From contig NZ_JAMBOI010000001.1 of the NCBI RefSeq assembly GCF_023715535.1, positions 1 to 64,000 on the forward strand: a DNA stretch of 64,000 nt, in the 5' to 3' direction. Made by a program: the position numbers and the translations under genes. Below are positions 8,359 through 17,483 of the stretch, piece after piece (position 1 is the first letter of the stretch; every line of letters begins with the position of its first letter). The notes under the pieces are model-generated. The model had not been told where the DNA came from and searched no databases. It saw only the letters and a list, made by a program, of their open reading frames with translations. This DNA is from Sporosarcina luteola (GTDB lineage: Bacteria > Bacillota > Bacilli > Bacillales_A > Planococcaceae).

Positions 8359-9525
8359 TCAAACGAGTGATTTTACTTCTTCCTTGAATCGGTTTACGGC
8401 TAGCTCGATCGGCGCTTCGTGACCGGCTTCCTTCAATGCTTCACCGATCTTTTCGATTGCAGAAATAAGCATCTGTTCCGTCGTGTTGCCCATATGGCCG
8501 AGGCGGAATGCTTTGCCGCCAAGATGTGCCAACGCGCCGGCGACGATAAGTCCTTCTTTCGCCAATGCGGACCTGAATTCAGCGTCATCCAAGCCTTCCG
8601 GATACTGGAAGCAGCTCAATGTCGATGCCGCAACCGCTTCGTCTGCCAACGGCTTCATGCCGTATTCCCGGAGTGCAGCGCGGACGCCTCGTCCAAATGC
8701 CGTATGCCTCGCATATCGTTTTTCCAAGCCTTCCTCCAGAACAAGTCTCATGCCTTCATCATATGCATAAATCAAGTTAACCGGAGGCGTTGCGAAGTAT
8801 TTCGACGGATCATGCATGATTGGAATCCAGTTTTCAATATCGCAATAGTACGCCGGAATATGTCCGAGCTGCTTGCGTGCATCCAATGCGGTTTGATTGA
8901 ACGCGACAATCGCAAGTCCCGGTGGAACGCCGATCGCCTTTTGGGAGCCCGTAAGCACAACGTCGATCTTATAGCCTGCGCCGCCATACTCCTTGCTCAT
9001 ATCCTCTTCCATCGCGGCAGTTGCGCAAACTCCGTCCAATATGACGAGTGCGCCGTGTTTTTTCACGATCGGAACGAGCGCTTCCAAGTCGGCAGCCACA
9101 CCTGTGGACGTATCAGCGTGTGTGATCGTCACCGCCTTGTATGTATGCTCCGATAATTTGCGCTCCACTTCTTCCGGTGCAACCTGCTGTCCCCATTCGG
9201 CTTGAAGGACATCAATCTCGATTCCGAACGCCTTCCCAAGTTGAATGAAACGGTCACCGAAATATCCGTGGCTGATGACCAATAGACGTTCTCCGGCACC
9301 GACCGTATTGACAAGAGCCATTTCCATGCCGATCGTACCCGACCCGGCGATGACAAATACCTCTCCATCTGTTTTGAACATCTCGCGCGTCCTCTCGATC
9401 GAACGCTTGTAAATCTCGACAAAGCGCGGATCTGTATGCCCTCTTGTCTCACTTGCCATTGCATCGTAAATCGAATCGACGACAGGCGTCGGTCCAGGAA
9501 TCAATAACATCTCTTCATTTCGCAA
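8359..9525 (-). CDS. Alanine-glyoxylate (serine-pyruvate) aminotransferase family protein
   Basis: PLP-dependent class V aminotransferase, 388 residues, expected to transfer an amino group to glyoxylate or a similar small keto acid. The N-terminal PGPTPV and ETRGHTDPRF phrases are typical of this group, and the cofactor lysine lies in TGSQKAIGVPPG (K196). The start is TTG at 9525 with AAAGGGG eight bases upstream. It lies beside malate synthase and isocitrate lyase genes, which make or use glyoxylate, so conversion of glyoxylate to glycine is a reasonable guess. PucG-like ureidoglycine transaminases have similar sequences; no purine-catabolism genes are seen here. Confidence 0.83.
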   Translation of the reverse strand: MRNEEMLLIPGPTPVVDSIYDAMASETRGHTDPRFVEIYKRSIERTREMFKTDGEVFVIAGSGTIGMEMALVNTVGAGERLLVISHGYFGDRFIQLGKAFGIEIDVLQAEWGQQVAPEEVERKLSEHTYKAVTITHADTSTGVAADLEALVPIVKKHGALVILDGVCATAAMEEDMSKEYGGAGYKIDVVLTGSQKAIGVPPGLAIVAFNQTALDARKQLGHIPAYYCDIENWIPIMHDPSKYFATPPVNLIYAYDEGMRLVLEEGLEKRYARHTAFGRGVRAALREYGMKPLADEAVAASTLSCFQYPEGLDDAEFRSALAKEGLIVAGALAHLGGKAFRLGHMGNTTEQMLISAIEKIGEALKEAGHEAPIELAVNRFKEEVKSLV

Positions 9526-9618
9526 AACGACATCCCCTTTACGTTAGATTTCCTCTTCTATTATACCCCATTCTCCGTGAGAGGTATGAAACCCTCTTTA
9601 TTCTAATGAAAAATAGAG

Positions 9619-9647
9619 AAAACCCGTTCCCCATTTGAGGAGACGGG
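9619..9647 (-). terminator. Terminator after the YhfH-like gene
   Basis: CCCGTTCCCC and GGAGACGGG pair imperfectly; on the minus strand the stem is followed by TTTTCTC. It lies ten bases past the stop of the small gene. Confidence 0.65.
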
Positions 9648-9656
9648 CCAATTTCT

Positions 9657-9782
9657 TCAATCCTTATGCTTGCCGATGCAGCGTTCGCATTCATAGAGCA
9701 GGGATTCAACTTTCTCAACGATTTCACAACCGCATTCCCGGCAGATCTTTTTCGACTTTTGCATTTCATTCGTCTTTTGCAT
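9657..9782 (-). CDS. YhfH-like zinc-ribbon mini-protein
   Basis: A 41-residue protein. Two cysteine pairs are visible: C14-x2-C17 followed by G-C, and C32-x2-C35 followed by I-G. This fits the YhfH family of very small Bacillales proteins of unknown function, and a small treble-clef or zinc-ribbon fold is likely. A very strong AAAAGGAGGAGG site precedes the ATG at 9782. It has its own terminator and lies 19 bases downstream of malate synthase, so it is probably co-transcribed with aceA-aceB. Function unknown. Confidence 0.75.
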   Translation of the reverse strand: MQKTNEMQKSKKICRECGCEIVEKVESLLYECERCIGKHKD

Positions 9783-9801
9783 AATGAACCTCCTCCTTTT
9801 C

Positions 9802-11412
9802 CTATGATAGTTTTCTATATCCCGGCAATGTCAGGAATTCCTCAAACTCATCTCGAAGCGTCAACTCGACGAACAGCTCAGCCGCCTCTTTGAATTTGCC
9901 GAAACGGTATTCCCGTTCGCCGAAGGTTTTCTTTAATTTCTTCATCTCCTCGGCAAATACATTCATGAATAAATCAACATCGATTTTCCTGCCATCCTCC
10001 AACTTGCCTTCCGGATGGCGGATCCATTGCCATACTTGAGAGCGGGAGATTTCCGCGGTAGCCGCATCTTCCATCAGGTGATTAATCGGCGCTGCTCCAT
10101 TCCCTTTCAACCACGAAGCGATGTACTGGACACCGACGCTGCAATTCATCCGAAGCCCTTCCTCCGTAATCGTCCCGGTCGGCACTTCCAGCAACTCAGC
10201 CGCCGTCACTTGCACATCTTCCCGTTTCCTGTGAACTTGATTAGGCGTTTCCATATGTGCATCAAATTCAGCCATCGCGACCGCGACTAGGCCTGGATGA
10301 GCGACCCACGTTCCATCATGCCCATCCGTCACTTCCCGGCGTTTATCCTCGGCGACCTTCCTGAATGCTTCCTCATTCGCTTCCGGATTGTTGCGGATCG
10401 GAATCTGAGCCGCCATCCCGCCCATCGCAAACGCGTTCCGCTTGTGGCATGTCTGGATGCATAGCTGTGTATAGGCTCTCATGAAAGGCGATGTCATCGT
10501 CACTTGCCCTCGGTCCGGCAAGATGACATCCGGTTGACTGCGGAGGCGTTTGATAAAGCTGAATATATAATCCCAGCGGCCGCAGTTCAGCCCCGCAATA
10601 TGGTCTCGCAGTTCATAGAGAATTTCATCCATCTCGAATGCAGCGGGAATCGTTTCAATCAACACCGTCGCACGGATCGTACCAGTCGGAATGCCCAGTT
10701 TCTCCTGCGCGAAGACGAATACTTCATTCCACAATCTTGCTTCCAAATGGCTTTCGAGCTTCGGCAAGTAGAAATACGGACCCGTTCCCCGTTCCAATAA
10801 TTCCATTGCATTATGGAAGAAATAAAGCCCGAAATCGAAGAAGCCTCCTGCCATCGGTTCGCCGTCAATTAGGATATGCTTTTCATCCAAATGAAGACCT
10901 CTTGCCCTCACCATTAAAACGGCTGTCTCTTCATTCAAAGAGTACTTCTTTCCATTGGAAGCCTGCTCGAACGAAATTGTCCTTCTTATGGCATCTTTGA
11001 GATTCAGCTGACCGTCTATCATATTCGACCACGTCGGCGAAGTCGCATCTTCAAAATCAGCCATGAACGCTTTCGCTCTGGAATTAAGTGCGTTGATAAT
11101 CATTTTCCGATCGACGGGGCCGGTGATTTCAACACGCCGATCCTGCAAATCGGGAGGAATCGGCGCCACCGTCCAATCTCCTTCCCGAATATGCTTCGTT
11201 TCTTCAAGAAAGCCCGGCTTTTCGCCAGCGTCAAACCGGCGTTGCCTCGTCTCCCTTGCCGCCAGCAATTCCTTTCGCCGGCCATTGAATGTTTCGTGCA
11301 GGCTATAAAGGAATTCGAGCGCTTCCGGCGTCAGGATTTCCTCCGTCCCCGCCGTCATTTCACCGATTACATCCATATTGAAACGCGTCTGTTGAGTTGT
11401 CAGTTGAATCAT
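9802..11412 (-). CDS. aceB: Malate synthase A
   Basis: Condenses glyoxylate with acetyl-CoA to malate, the second step of the glyoxylate bypass in the cytoplasm. The 536-residue length is that of the short malate synthase A type. Recognisable catalytic phrases include [23 protein letters not shown] and [11 protein letters not shown]. It lies 31 bases downstream of aceA in the same orientation, an operon. At the chosen start AAAGG directly touches the ATG, which is too close for a good ribosome site, so translation may depend on coupling or begin slightly further in. Family identity is not in doubt. Confidence 0.95.
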   Translation of the reverse strand: MIQLTTQQTRFNMDVIGEMTAGTEEILTPEALEFLYSLHETFNGRRKELLAARETRQRRFDAGEKPGFLEETKHIREGDWTVAPIPPDLQDRRVEITGPVDRKMIINALNSRAKAFMADFEDATSPTWSNMIDGQLNLKDAIRRTISFEQASNGKKYSLNEETAVLMVRARGLHLDEKHILIDGEPMAGGFFDFGLYFFHNAMELLERGTGPYFYLPKLESHLEARLWNEVFVFAQEKLGIPTGTIRATVLIETIPAAFEMDEILYELRDHIAGLNCGRWDYIFSFIKRLRSQPDVILPDRGQVTMTSPFMRAYTQLCIQTCHKRNAFAMGGMAAQIPIRNNPEANEEAFRKVAEDKRREVTDGHDGTWVAHPGLVAVAMAEFDAHMETPNQVHRKREDVQVTAAELLEVPTGTITEEGLRMNCSVGVQYIASWLKGNGAAPINHLMEDAATAEISRSQVWQWIRHPEGKLEDGRKIDVDLFMNVFAEEMKKLKKTFGEREYRFGKFKEAAELFVELTLRDEFEEFLTLPGYRKLS

Positions 11413-11443
11413 CCTTTCATTTATTCGTGGAATCGTTAGGTAA

Positions 11444-12715
11444 TTAAACGAATTGCGCCTCTTCCGTCGACCCCTTCATGGCCGTTGTTGAGGAAGTGCC
11501 TCCTGAAATGACCTGTGCCACTTCGTCGAAATAGCCCGTTCCGACTTCGCGTTGGTGGCGGGTCGCTGTGTACCCTTTCGATTCATTCGCGAATTCCGCT
11601 TCCTGCAGCTTCGAATAGGCCGCCATCCCGTCTGTTTTATAGCCATGCGCCAACTCGAACATGCTGTGATTCAATGAATGGAAGCCCGCCAATGTGACGA
11701 ATTGGAATTTATAGCCCATCTTGCCGAGCTCGCGCTGAAATTTGCCGATTGTTTCGTCATCCAAGTTCGATTTCCAGTTGAATGAAGGCGAACAGTTATA
11801 GGCGAGCATTTTGCCCGGGAATTTCTCATGGATGGCGTCCGCAAAGCGTTTCGCTTCTTCAAGATCCGGCGTCGATGTTTCACACCAGATAAGATCGGCG
11901 TATGGCGCGTAAGCGAGCCCGCGGGCAATCGCCTGCTCGATGCCGGTTTTCGTCCGGTAAAATCCTTCCGGCGTGCGTTCTCCGGTAATGAATGCATGGT
12001 CGCGTGGGTCGACGTCGCTCGTGATCAAATCCGCCGCATCGGCATCCGTCCTCGCGATGATGATTGTCGGGACACCGGATACGTCAGCAGCCAGCCTTGC
12101 CGAAATCAAATTCCGGACTGCATTCTGCGTCGGAAGAAGCACTTTCCCGCCAAGATGGCCGCATTTTTTTTCCGAGGCGAGCTGATCTTCGAAATGGACG
12201 CCCGCCGCACCTGCTTCAATCATCGCTTTCATCAATTCGAATACATTCAACGGACCGCCGAATCCAGCTTCCGCGTCGGCAACAATCGGAGCAAACCAAT
12301 CGAATCCATCAAGCCTGCCTTCCGCGCAGTCAATCTGATCCGCACGCTGCAACGCCTGATTGATACGTTTGACGACATTCGGCACGCTGTTCACTGGGTA
12401 TAGGCTTTGATCCGGGTACATCTGCCCCGCCATATTCGCATCCGCCGCCACTTGCCAACCGCTTAGGTAAATTGCCCGGAGTCCCGCCTTCACTTGCTGG
12501 ACGGCCTGATTGCCTGTCAAAGCGCCGAGCGCAGCGATGAAATCCTCTTCATGAAGCGATTTCCAGAGCCGCTCCGCCCCTCTCTTCGCCAATGTATGCT
12601 CAATTTGAACAGATCCCTGTAATTTAATGACGTCCTCTGCACTGTATCCACGCTCAATCCCTGCCCACCGTTCATCCTGCCAGCTTCTCTCCAACTGCTC
12701 GACTTGTTCCTTCAT
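11444..12715 (-). CDS. aceA: Isocitrate lyase
   Basis: Cleaves isocitrate to glyoxylate and succinate, the first step of the glyoxylate bypass used for growth on acetate or fatty acids. The catalytic cysteine lies in the signature KKCGHLGGK, and [15 protein letters not shown] is another family block. I place the start at the ATG at 12715, six bases after AGGTGAGG; a GTG at 12727 overlaps that site. The product of 423 residues is the usual bacterial length. It is the first gene of aceA-aceB, divergent from a LytTR regulator with inverted repeats between them. Confidence 0.95.
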   Translation of the reverse strand: MKEQVEQLERSWQDERWAGIERGYSAEDVIKLQGSVQIEHTLAKRGAERLWKSLHEEDFIAALGALTGNQAVQQVKAGLRAIYLSGWQVAADANMAGQMYPDQSLYPVNSVPNVVKRINQALQRADQIDCAEGRLDGFDWFAPIVADAEAGFGGPLNVFELMKAMIEAGAAGVHFEDQLASEKKCGHLGGKVLLPTQNAVRNLISARLAADVSGVPTIIIARTDADAADLITSDVDPRDHAFITGERTPEGFYRTKTGIEQAIARGLAYAPYADLIWCETSTPDLEEAKRFADAIHEKFPGKMLAYNCSPSFNWKSNLDDETIGKFQRELGKMGYKFQFVTLAGFHSLNHSMFELAHGYKTDGMAAYSKLQEAEFANESKGYTATRHQREVGTGYFDEVAQVISGGTSSTTAMKGSTEEAQFV

Positions 12716-12759
12716 TTCATTCCTCACCTTTCATTTGATAGAGTAATTGATACTTTCCT

Positions 12760-12803
12760 ACTGTTCCACAACAGTATTAGTTGTTATACATTACTATATA
12801 ACA
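12760..12803. promoter_or_regulatory. Two inverted repeats in the aceA / LytTR divergent promoter region
   Basis: ACTGTT (12760) and AACAGT (12770-12775) form a perfect six-base inverted repeat with four bases between. TGTTATA (12782-12788) and TATAACA (12797-12803) form a second. The second contains the hexamer TATAAC on both strands, which could be the -10 elements of two divergent promoters. These are candidate operators or promoter elements; no binding protein is shown by the sequence. Confidence 0.5.
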
Positions 12804-12899
12804 GAATAATTAAACTGTCTGTGCATTCCGACAAAACGATAGTTTCATAGGATGAATGGGGAAATAGCTCGATGAAATCGAAAAGGGGAAGATGAATCA

Positions 12900-13361
12900 A
12901 TGGAGAAAAAGAGGTCGCGCGAAGAATTCTTTCAGCAATTTGCCAATCTAGATTGGATTCCCGTCAAAATAAACGGCGAGCCTGCTGCACTCGTCGTCAA
13001 CCTTCCGCATGATTATGAATTGGTTAAAGCAAGTCCGCTTCGGTTGCTCACCGGAAAGCTCGGGGATGAATGGTACCCGGTACCGATTGAACAGATCACT
13101 CATATCGAAAGCTTTCAGAAGAAGACGTTCTTCTATACAGAGGACGGGCAATTCAGCGTTTCATGCACTTTGAAGGAGCTGGATAAGCGACTTCCTGAGG
13201 TGTTTTTGCGTATTCACCGCTCATACATCGTGAATACGGCTAAAATTTCGAGGATCTCCCGCGATTTCTCATCGAACCTTGTCGTAACATTAGTGGATGG
13301 CACTGAACTGCCAGTGAGCCAGTCGTATGTGAATGATGTGAAATGTGTGCTGGGGTTTTGA
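12900..13361 (+). CDS. LytTR-domain DNA-binding regulator
   Basis: A 153-residue protein whose C-terminal 100 residues match the LytTR DNA-binding domain: the IEQITHIES strand, a KELDKRLPEVFLRIHRSY block and the LPVSQSY end. The first 50 residues are not a receiver domain and match nothing I recognise. There is no partner histidine kinase nearby. It is divergent from aceA-aceB across 184 bases holding two inverted repeats, so control of the glyoxylate bypass is a testable guess. AAGGGGAAG lies just upstream of the ATG. Confidence 0.82.
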   Translation: MEKKRSREEFFQQFANLDWIPVKINGEPAALVVNLPHDYELVKASPLRLLTGKLGDEWYPVPIEQITHIESFQKKTFFYTEDGQFSVSCTLKELDKRLPEVFLRIHRSYIVNTAKISRISRDFSSNLVVTLVDGTELPVSQSYVNDVKCVLGF

Positions 13362-13383
13362 TGAGAGGGAGTTTTGGAGGGGC

Positions 13384-13572
13384 ACTTGGACGCGATAGGC
13401 ACCGCTTTGGACGCGCAACCGTTCACTTTGGACGCGGGAGGCACCGCTTTGGACGCGCAACCGTTCACTTTGGACGCGGGAGGCGCCGCTTTGGACGCGC
13501 AACCATTCACTTTGGACGCGGGAGGCGCCGCTTTGGACGCGCAACCGTTCACTTTGGACGCGATCCAAAAAA
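13384..13572. repeat. 21-bp tandem array, nine units (family A)
   Basis: Units start every 21 bases from 13384 to 13552 and share the CTTTGGACGCG core of the array at 131-340. Here two variants alternate, one continuing CAACCGTTCA and the other GGAGGCACCG, giving a 42-bp super-repeat. The array lies between the convergent ends of the LytTR gene and csaB. Stop-free frames through it are a consequence of the 21-bp period. Confidence 0.93.
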
Positions 13573-13578
13573 AGCTCT

Positions 13579-13611
13579 AAAAAAACCGCCGGATGAGAAC
13601 TCATCCGGCGG
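13579..13611 (-). terminator. Terminator after csaB
   Basis: CCGCCGGATGA and TCATCCGGCGG form a perfect eleven-pair stem with a four-base loop, followed on the minus strand by a run of seven T. It lies seven bases past the csaB stop. Confidence 0.93.
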
Positions 13612-13618
13612 CACTACA

Positions 13619-14764
13619 TCATTTATTCAATGCATTCGTAAATTGTACCGTTCCATTCATCGCTTCGTCGTACAGCTTCCTAGAAAGCTGCTCCGTTTGC
13701 TGCAAAGTCCCTTGCCAGTCGGCACTCATTTCATTAAACGCCCCAAGGAAATACTCGTCATTTTCATGGAGCTCGTCGATCGGGAATGAAAAGCGGTCCA
13801 GCCCTGCCAAGCTCATGAAGTCTTTCACTTTATGGTGATATGAAATCGCCATGATCGGCGTTTCTGTGCACGTCGCCAAAATCAAGGAGTGCAAACGGGT
13901 TCCGATGACGATATCTTGTTGCTCCGTCACATCCAAAATCTTGGACGGCAACAGGTTTTCATCGATGATCGTCGTTTTTGCTTTCTCCGCCATCAAGTCT
14001 TGAATATCCTTCGTTACATTTGCGTCCTGCGGAAATTTCGTCGCAAAGAACGTGATGTCGACATTGTGCTCTGCAGCGAGCTTGTCCAGATTTTTCGCCA
14101 TGCCCACTATATACTTCTGATATTTATCAGGATTTCCTTCCGGCCAGTAATCTGCGTTGTAATAAGGGACTGCGGTCACACCGATTTTTGTCGGCTTATC
14201 GGATTTCGCAGCGACACCTTCTTCCCGCAATGAAAATGCAGGATCGCCGATGACATCGACTTTTTCGTTAACGCCGATCGATCGCAATAACTCCGCGGAT
14301 TCCGGGTCCCGAACAGAGACACTTTCAGCATGCTTACACATATAGCGGATGAACCATTTCCCTAGAGATGTATGCAATGGACCAGCTCCGCAGCCATAGA
14401 TGACATATGGTGTACTCGACTGCTTGGCCATCATCGCATACGATCCGTACAAAGGCGCTTCGCGACGATACAAGTCCATCAGGATGCCGCCGCCGCCGAT
14501 GATGAGCAGATCGAGCTTTTTCACGACTCTTTTATTTTGACGGAACGTCTCGATGAACGTCTTGACGGCATTCCCTTTTTTATAATACAGCGGATAGCTT
14601 TCCACTCCGTAACGCTCGGCTGTCTGCTTCGGATTGTTACTGAAAATGGTCAGCTGAGACGTACTGATATTGAACGTGGACGTCACTTGTTTCACGAGGC
14701 TGAGCAGAATCGCTTCGTCCCCGTTATTATCGTTACCGTAATTTCCTACAATTCCTATTCTCAT
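13619..14764 (-). CDS. csaB: Polysaccharide pyruvyl transferase CsaB
   Basis: Adds ketal pyruvate to the secondary cell-wall polysaccharide, the modification that SLH domains bind. The N-terminus IGIVGNYGNDNNGDEA and the central LLIIGGGGILMDLY are characteristic of CsaB. The start is the ATG at 14764, eight bases after GAAGGAAG; an upstream ATG at 14809 would lie above the predicted -10 element at 14796 and is unlikely. Length 381. Four proteins with SLH domains lie within 24 kb, including the next gene, which fits its role. Confidence 0.9.
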   Translation of the reverse strand: MRIGIVGNYGNDNNGDEAILLSLVKQVTSTFNISTSQLTIFSNNPKQTAERYGVESYPLYYKKGNAVKTFIETFRQNKRVVKKLDLLIIGGGGILMDLYRREAPLYGSYAMMAKQSSTPYVIYGCGAGPLHTSLGKWFIRYMCKHAESVSVRDPESAELLRSIGVNEKVDVIGDPAFSLREEGVAAKSDKPTKIGVTAVPYYNADYWPEGNPDKYQKYIVGMAKNLDKLAAEHNVDITFFATKFPQDANVTKDIQDLMAEKAKTTIIDENLLPSKILDVTEQQDIVIGTRLHSLILATCTETPIMAISYHHKVKDFMSLAGLDRFSFPIDELHENDEYFLGAFNEMSADWQGTLQQTEQLSRKLYDEAMNGTVQFTNALNK

Positions 14765-14795
14765 AATCCAACTTCCTTCTACAAATAATGTACCC

Positions 14796-14804
14796 ATTAT
14801 AACA
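14796..14804 (-). promoter_or_regulatory. Extended -10 promoter element of csaB
   Basis: On the minus strand the sequence is TGTTATAAT, a perfect TATAAT with the TGn extension. No convincing -35 is present. Transcription would begin near 14790, leaving a short leader before the csaB ATG at 14764. Confidence 0.55.
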
Positions 14805-14815
14805 TGCAAAAGCGG

Positions 14816-14918
14816 AGGGCGCCTGCATAGAGGCGACAGGCATAAGACGAAGATGCGGCGTGGCGGTTTTTGCCACAGAGCAGCTTTGACTTATGCCCCC
14901 GAGCCTCTGGCGCCCGCA
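14816..14918. repeat. Long imperfect hairpin element, about 100 bp
   Basis: Outer arms GGGCGCC and GGCGCCC, then AGAGGC with GCCTCT, then GGCATAAG with CTTATGCC, pair in order around an inner GTGGC/GCCAC hairpin. There is no T run, so it is not an ordinary terminator. It has no coding frame of note. It lies in the space between csaB and the NAGPA-SLH gene. It may be a dispersed intergenic repeat; only one copy is in this window. Confidence 0.65.
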
Positions 14919-14946
14919 GCTAGATGATAATGCTTCATTGACAAAG

Positions 14947-14984
14947 AAAAAAATGCCGCGGACCGGAAATTCGGTCCGACGGCA
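14947..14984 (-). terminator. Terminator after the NAGPA-SLH gene
   Basis: TGCCG, then GGACCG, pair with CGGTCC, then CGGCA (14954-14984), a long stem followed on the minus strand by a run of seven T. Confidence 0.93.
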
Positions 14985-14995
14985 TATCTATCATC

Positions 14996-17251
14996 TTATC
15001 GATTAATGGCGCGGTATAGGAATGCGCTGAATTGGGCGCGGTTCACCGGTTTATTCGGTTCGAAGTTCCCCTTTTCATTCCCAGTCGTAATTTTGTGGTT
15101 CGCTAGGGTATGAACTTGTTTGTACGCCCAGTGGCTGGAAGGTACATCCTTGAATTTATTCGCGGATTCCCCTTGCAACTCATAAGCTTTTACGAGAATC
15201 GCAGCCATTTGAGCACGTGTCAATTGACCGGCAGGGTCGAATGTGCCGTCCCCTTTCCCTCCGACGTAGTTCGCCGATGCAATCGCATTGATTTCGTTGA
15301 AGTAACGATGCGTCGTTGGGACGTCGCTGAATTTCTGGGCTCCTGCGCTAGATGTATCCAAGTTGAATACGCGGCTAAGGATGACAGCTGCATGCTCTCT
15401 TGATAACGTCTGGCCCGGATTGAACTTGCCGTCCAGATCCCCTTTAATGTAGCCGAGATCTTTCAGGAAACGGATTTCCGTGTAATATGCGTAATCGGAT
15501 GATATGTCCGTGAATGCTGGCGTGCCGTCCGACAATTCGATTGGAAGTGTAGCCGTTTTCGTTCCGAGCTTCACGACGACGGACCCTTTACCAGGCACTT
15601 TGGACGCCTTGAATGTTCCTGATTGTGTAACGGTCCCGACATTGCCGGAGACGCTCCACGTCAATTGTTCCGGTGAATAAATGATCGGTTTTCCTTGCGC
15701 ATCGGTAGCTGTCGCTTTGAACGATACAGTCGAACCAGGCTCGATCGCCGATGTGCTAGGTGAAATCGTCAATTTGGCAGGCGCATCGACAATTGTGATC
15801 GGGAATGATTGAGTTGCTGCGCCGTATTGAACATTGATTCGATCTTCGCCGGCTGCTGTTGCTGTATATGTTGTTCCTGACACGGATGCTTTTCCGTTAG
15901 CGGATGTAATCGACAATTGGGAAGCATCCACCTTCAATGGATTGTAATATGCATCCAAAACGTAGTTTATCGTCAATGGGACGCTTGCGCCGACAAGCAT
16001 TTCGCCGACTTGTCCACGTGAAACGCTAATATGTGCCGGATCGCTGAGCGGTGCCGTGCTGATCGCCTCAATGATTGCTGAAACTCTCCGCTGGCTAGTA
16101 TCCGTCGTCCTGTTTGCCAAGACAACCGTATTGCTGCCATGTTTACGGATTCCCATCGTCGTCGAGCCCCCACCGTCAAAGTTAATGGCGCGGTCGTACC
16201 CTTGGGATGCCAAATAATTCGCGAACTGGGTCAGCGTCATACCGTTGCTGTATCCGCTTCGGCTATCCACTGTCACAAGGTCGACTTTTTTCTTATCTTT
16301 ACTGATAGCAATCGCCGTGCGGGCCGTCATCGCTTTTGCACGCCAGTTCGATGTATCCATCGTAATGTACGGTATACCGTCCTTCAGGAGCATTGGTCCG
16401 CTCGCCAACATGAACGAGGAATCCATCCACTTTGAATCTATGGACAGATTAAGAGAAACACTTTCGCCTACTTTAATTCCTTTCAATCGTTCCAACGGCT
16501 TTTTGCCATGTGCAGAAATGACAAAGCCTGTTTTCGGGATCGTGATTTTTTCCTTTGATCCGTAGTCCCTTACTTGAACGACTTTTCCAGTCAATTGCTG
16601 TCCGTAATATGTAGACGTGATTGGCGAGCCGGTATCGACGACGATTTCGATGCCGAATTCATTCGACCCCGTCGCAGAAGAAATATGTTGTGGTGTAAAT
16701 ACGATTGTCTCTTCGGCTTGCCTTTCACGGTTCAACCCTGTCATCTTGTAGTCAGTGCCTTGATGATTAATCGACACGTTGAAATTGAATTCGTCAATTT
16801 CAGCGCGGCCGTCATTCATCACGCCGAATGCGATCGGCTTGCTGACATAATATTCTCGTGAACTTGAGATGACGCCCCCGTTGATTATTTCATTGCCTTG
16901 CGAGATCAAATACATCGGCATTCCGGATGTCATGTCGAAAAATGAAGCATTCACTGCTCCGACCACACGGTTCCCATCTCGTGTATCCCGATTTGCAAGT
17001 GTCGTTGTCGCTTCCCGTTTCGCAATAGGAGACGGCAATCCTATATCCAGTTTCGTGTAAGGGTCATTCAAATCGACACTCACGTGATTGATATGGCTTT
17101 TGCCAGAATGTGTGTAATGCGTATACGTCACTCCGGATGAAACCGGATAGCTGTCCAATGTCTGTGTGTTCGCCGAAGCTCCTCCTGGCACTGCCACTAA
17201 GAGCGAAACCGCAGCCGCTGTAATTGCGACTTTTTTCCCGAAATTCTTCAA
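14996..17251 (-). CDS. SLH-anchored phosphodiester glycosidase (NAGPA-domain) protein
   Basis: A secreted 751-residue protein. Signal peptide at 1-27 (ends A-S-A-N). The central part carries a NAGPA-type phosphodiester glycosidase domain, marked by TARTAIAIS and INFDGGGSTTM, a family that cleaves sugar-phosphodiester bonds. One or two Ig-like domains follow (about 405-575). Three SLH repeats occupy about 580-751 and should bind the pyruvylated wall polymer made by neighbouring CsaB. The start is uncertain: the frame opens at TTG 17251, but the only good ribosome site (AAGGAAGGTG) is about 28 bases upstream and would favour an ATT or ATC start a few codons earlier. The natural substrate is unknown; teichoic or capsule polymers are possible. 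Confidence 0.85.
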   Translation of the reverse strand: MKNFGKKVAITAAAVSLLVAVPGGASANTQTLDSYPVSSGVTYTHYTHSGKSHINHVSVDLNDPYTKLDIGLPSPIAKREATTTLANRDTRDGNRVVGAVNASFFDMTSGMPMYLISQGNEIINGGVISSSREYYVSKPIAFGVMNDGRAEIDEFNFNVSINHQGTDYKMTGLNRERQAEETIVFTPQHISSATGSNEFGIEIVVDTGSPITSTYYGQQLTGKVVQVRDYGSKEKITIPKTGFVISAHGKKPLERLKGIKVGESVSLNLSIDSKWMDSSFMLASGPMLLKDGIPYITMDTSNWRAKAMTARTAIAISKDKKKVDLVTVDSRSGYSNGMTLTQFANYLASQGYDRAINFDGGGSTTMGIRKHGSNTVVLANRTTDTSQRRVSAIIEAISTAPLSDPAHISVSRGQVGEMLVGASVPLTINYVLDAYYNPLKVDASQLSITSANGKASVSGTTYTATAAGEDRINVQYGAATQSFPITIVDAPAKLTISPSTSAIEPGSTVSFKATATDAQGKPIIYSPEQLTWSVSGNVGTVTQSGTFKASKVPGKGSVVVKLGTKTATLPIELSDGTPAFTDISSDYAYYTEIRFLKDLGYIKGDLDGKFNPGQTLSREHAAVILSRVFNLDTSSAGAQKFSDVPTTHRYFNEINAIASANYVGGKGDGTFDPAGQLTRAQMAAILVKAYELQGESANKFKDVPSSHWAYKQVHTLANHKITTGNEKGNFEPNKPVNRAQFSAFLYRAINR

Positions 17252-17444
17252 TGAATCTACTTTAGTAATGATAAGTCGACACCTTCCTTTCTATGAATCA
17301 ATGTCAAGCTTACCAAATCATTCGACAAAATACTATAATCCATAAGAAGGAAATAGCCGGAAAGGCATTGCCCTGTCTAGATTTCAGTGTGCATCCATTG
17401 GAAAATATTATTTAATTTAGAAAGGGGCATTGGAAAAACGGCAT

Positions 17445-17477
17445 AAAAAAACCATCCAGCGAGGAATGCCGGATGGT
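17445..17477 (-). terminator. Terminator after the O-antigen-ligase-like gene
   Basis: ACCATCC and GGATGGT, extended by GC pairs inside, form a stem followed on the minus strand by a run of six or more T. It starts seven bases past the stop. Confidence 0.85.
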
Positions 17478-17483
17478 GTTTGA

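Noticed and set aside
8419-9156. Long plus-strand frame opposite the aminotransferase gene
   Set aside because: It is antisense to a clear PLP enzyme, lacks a ribosome site and has no family resemblance.
13343-13789. Open frames through the second 21-bp array
   Set aside because: Same cause; they read into csaB antisense or the LytTR end without translation signals.
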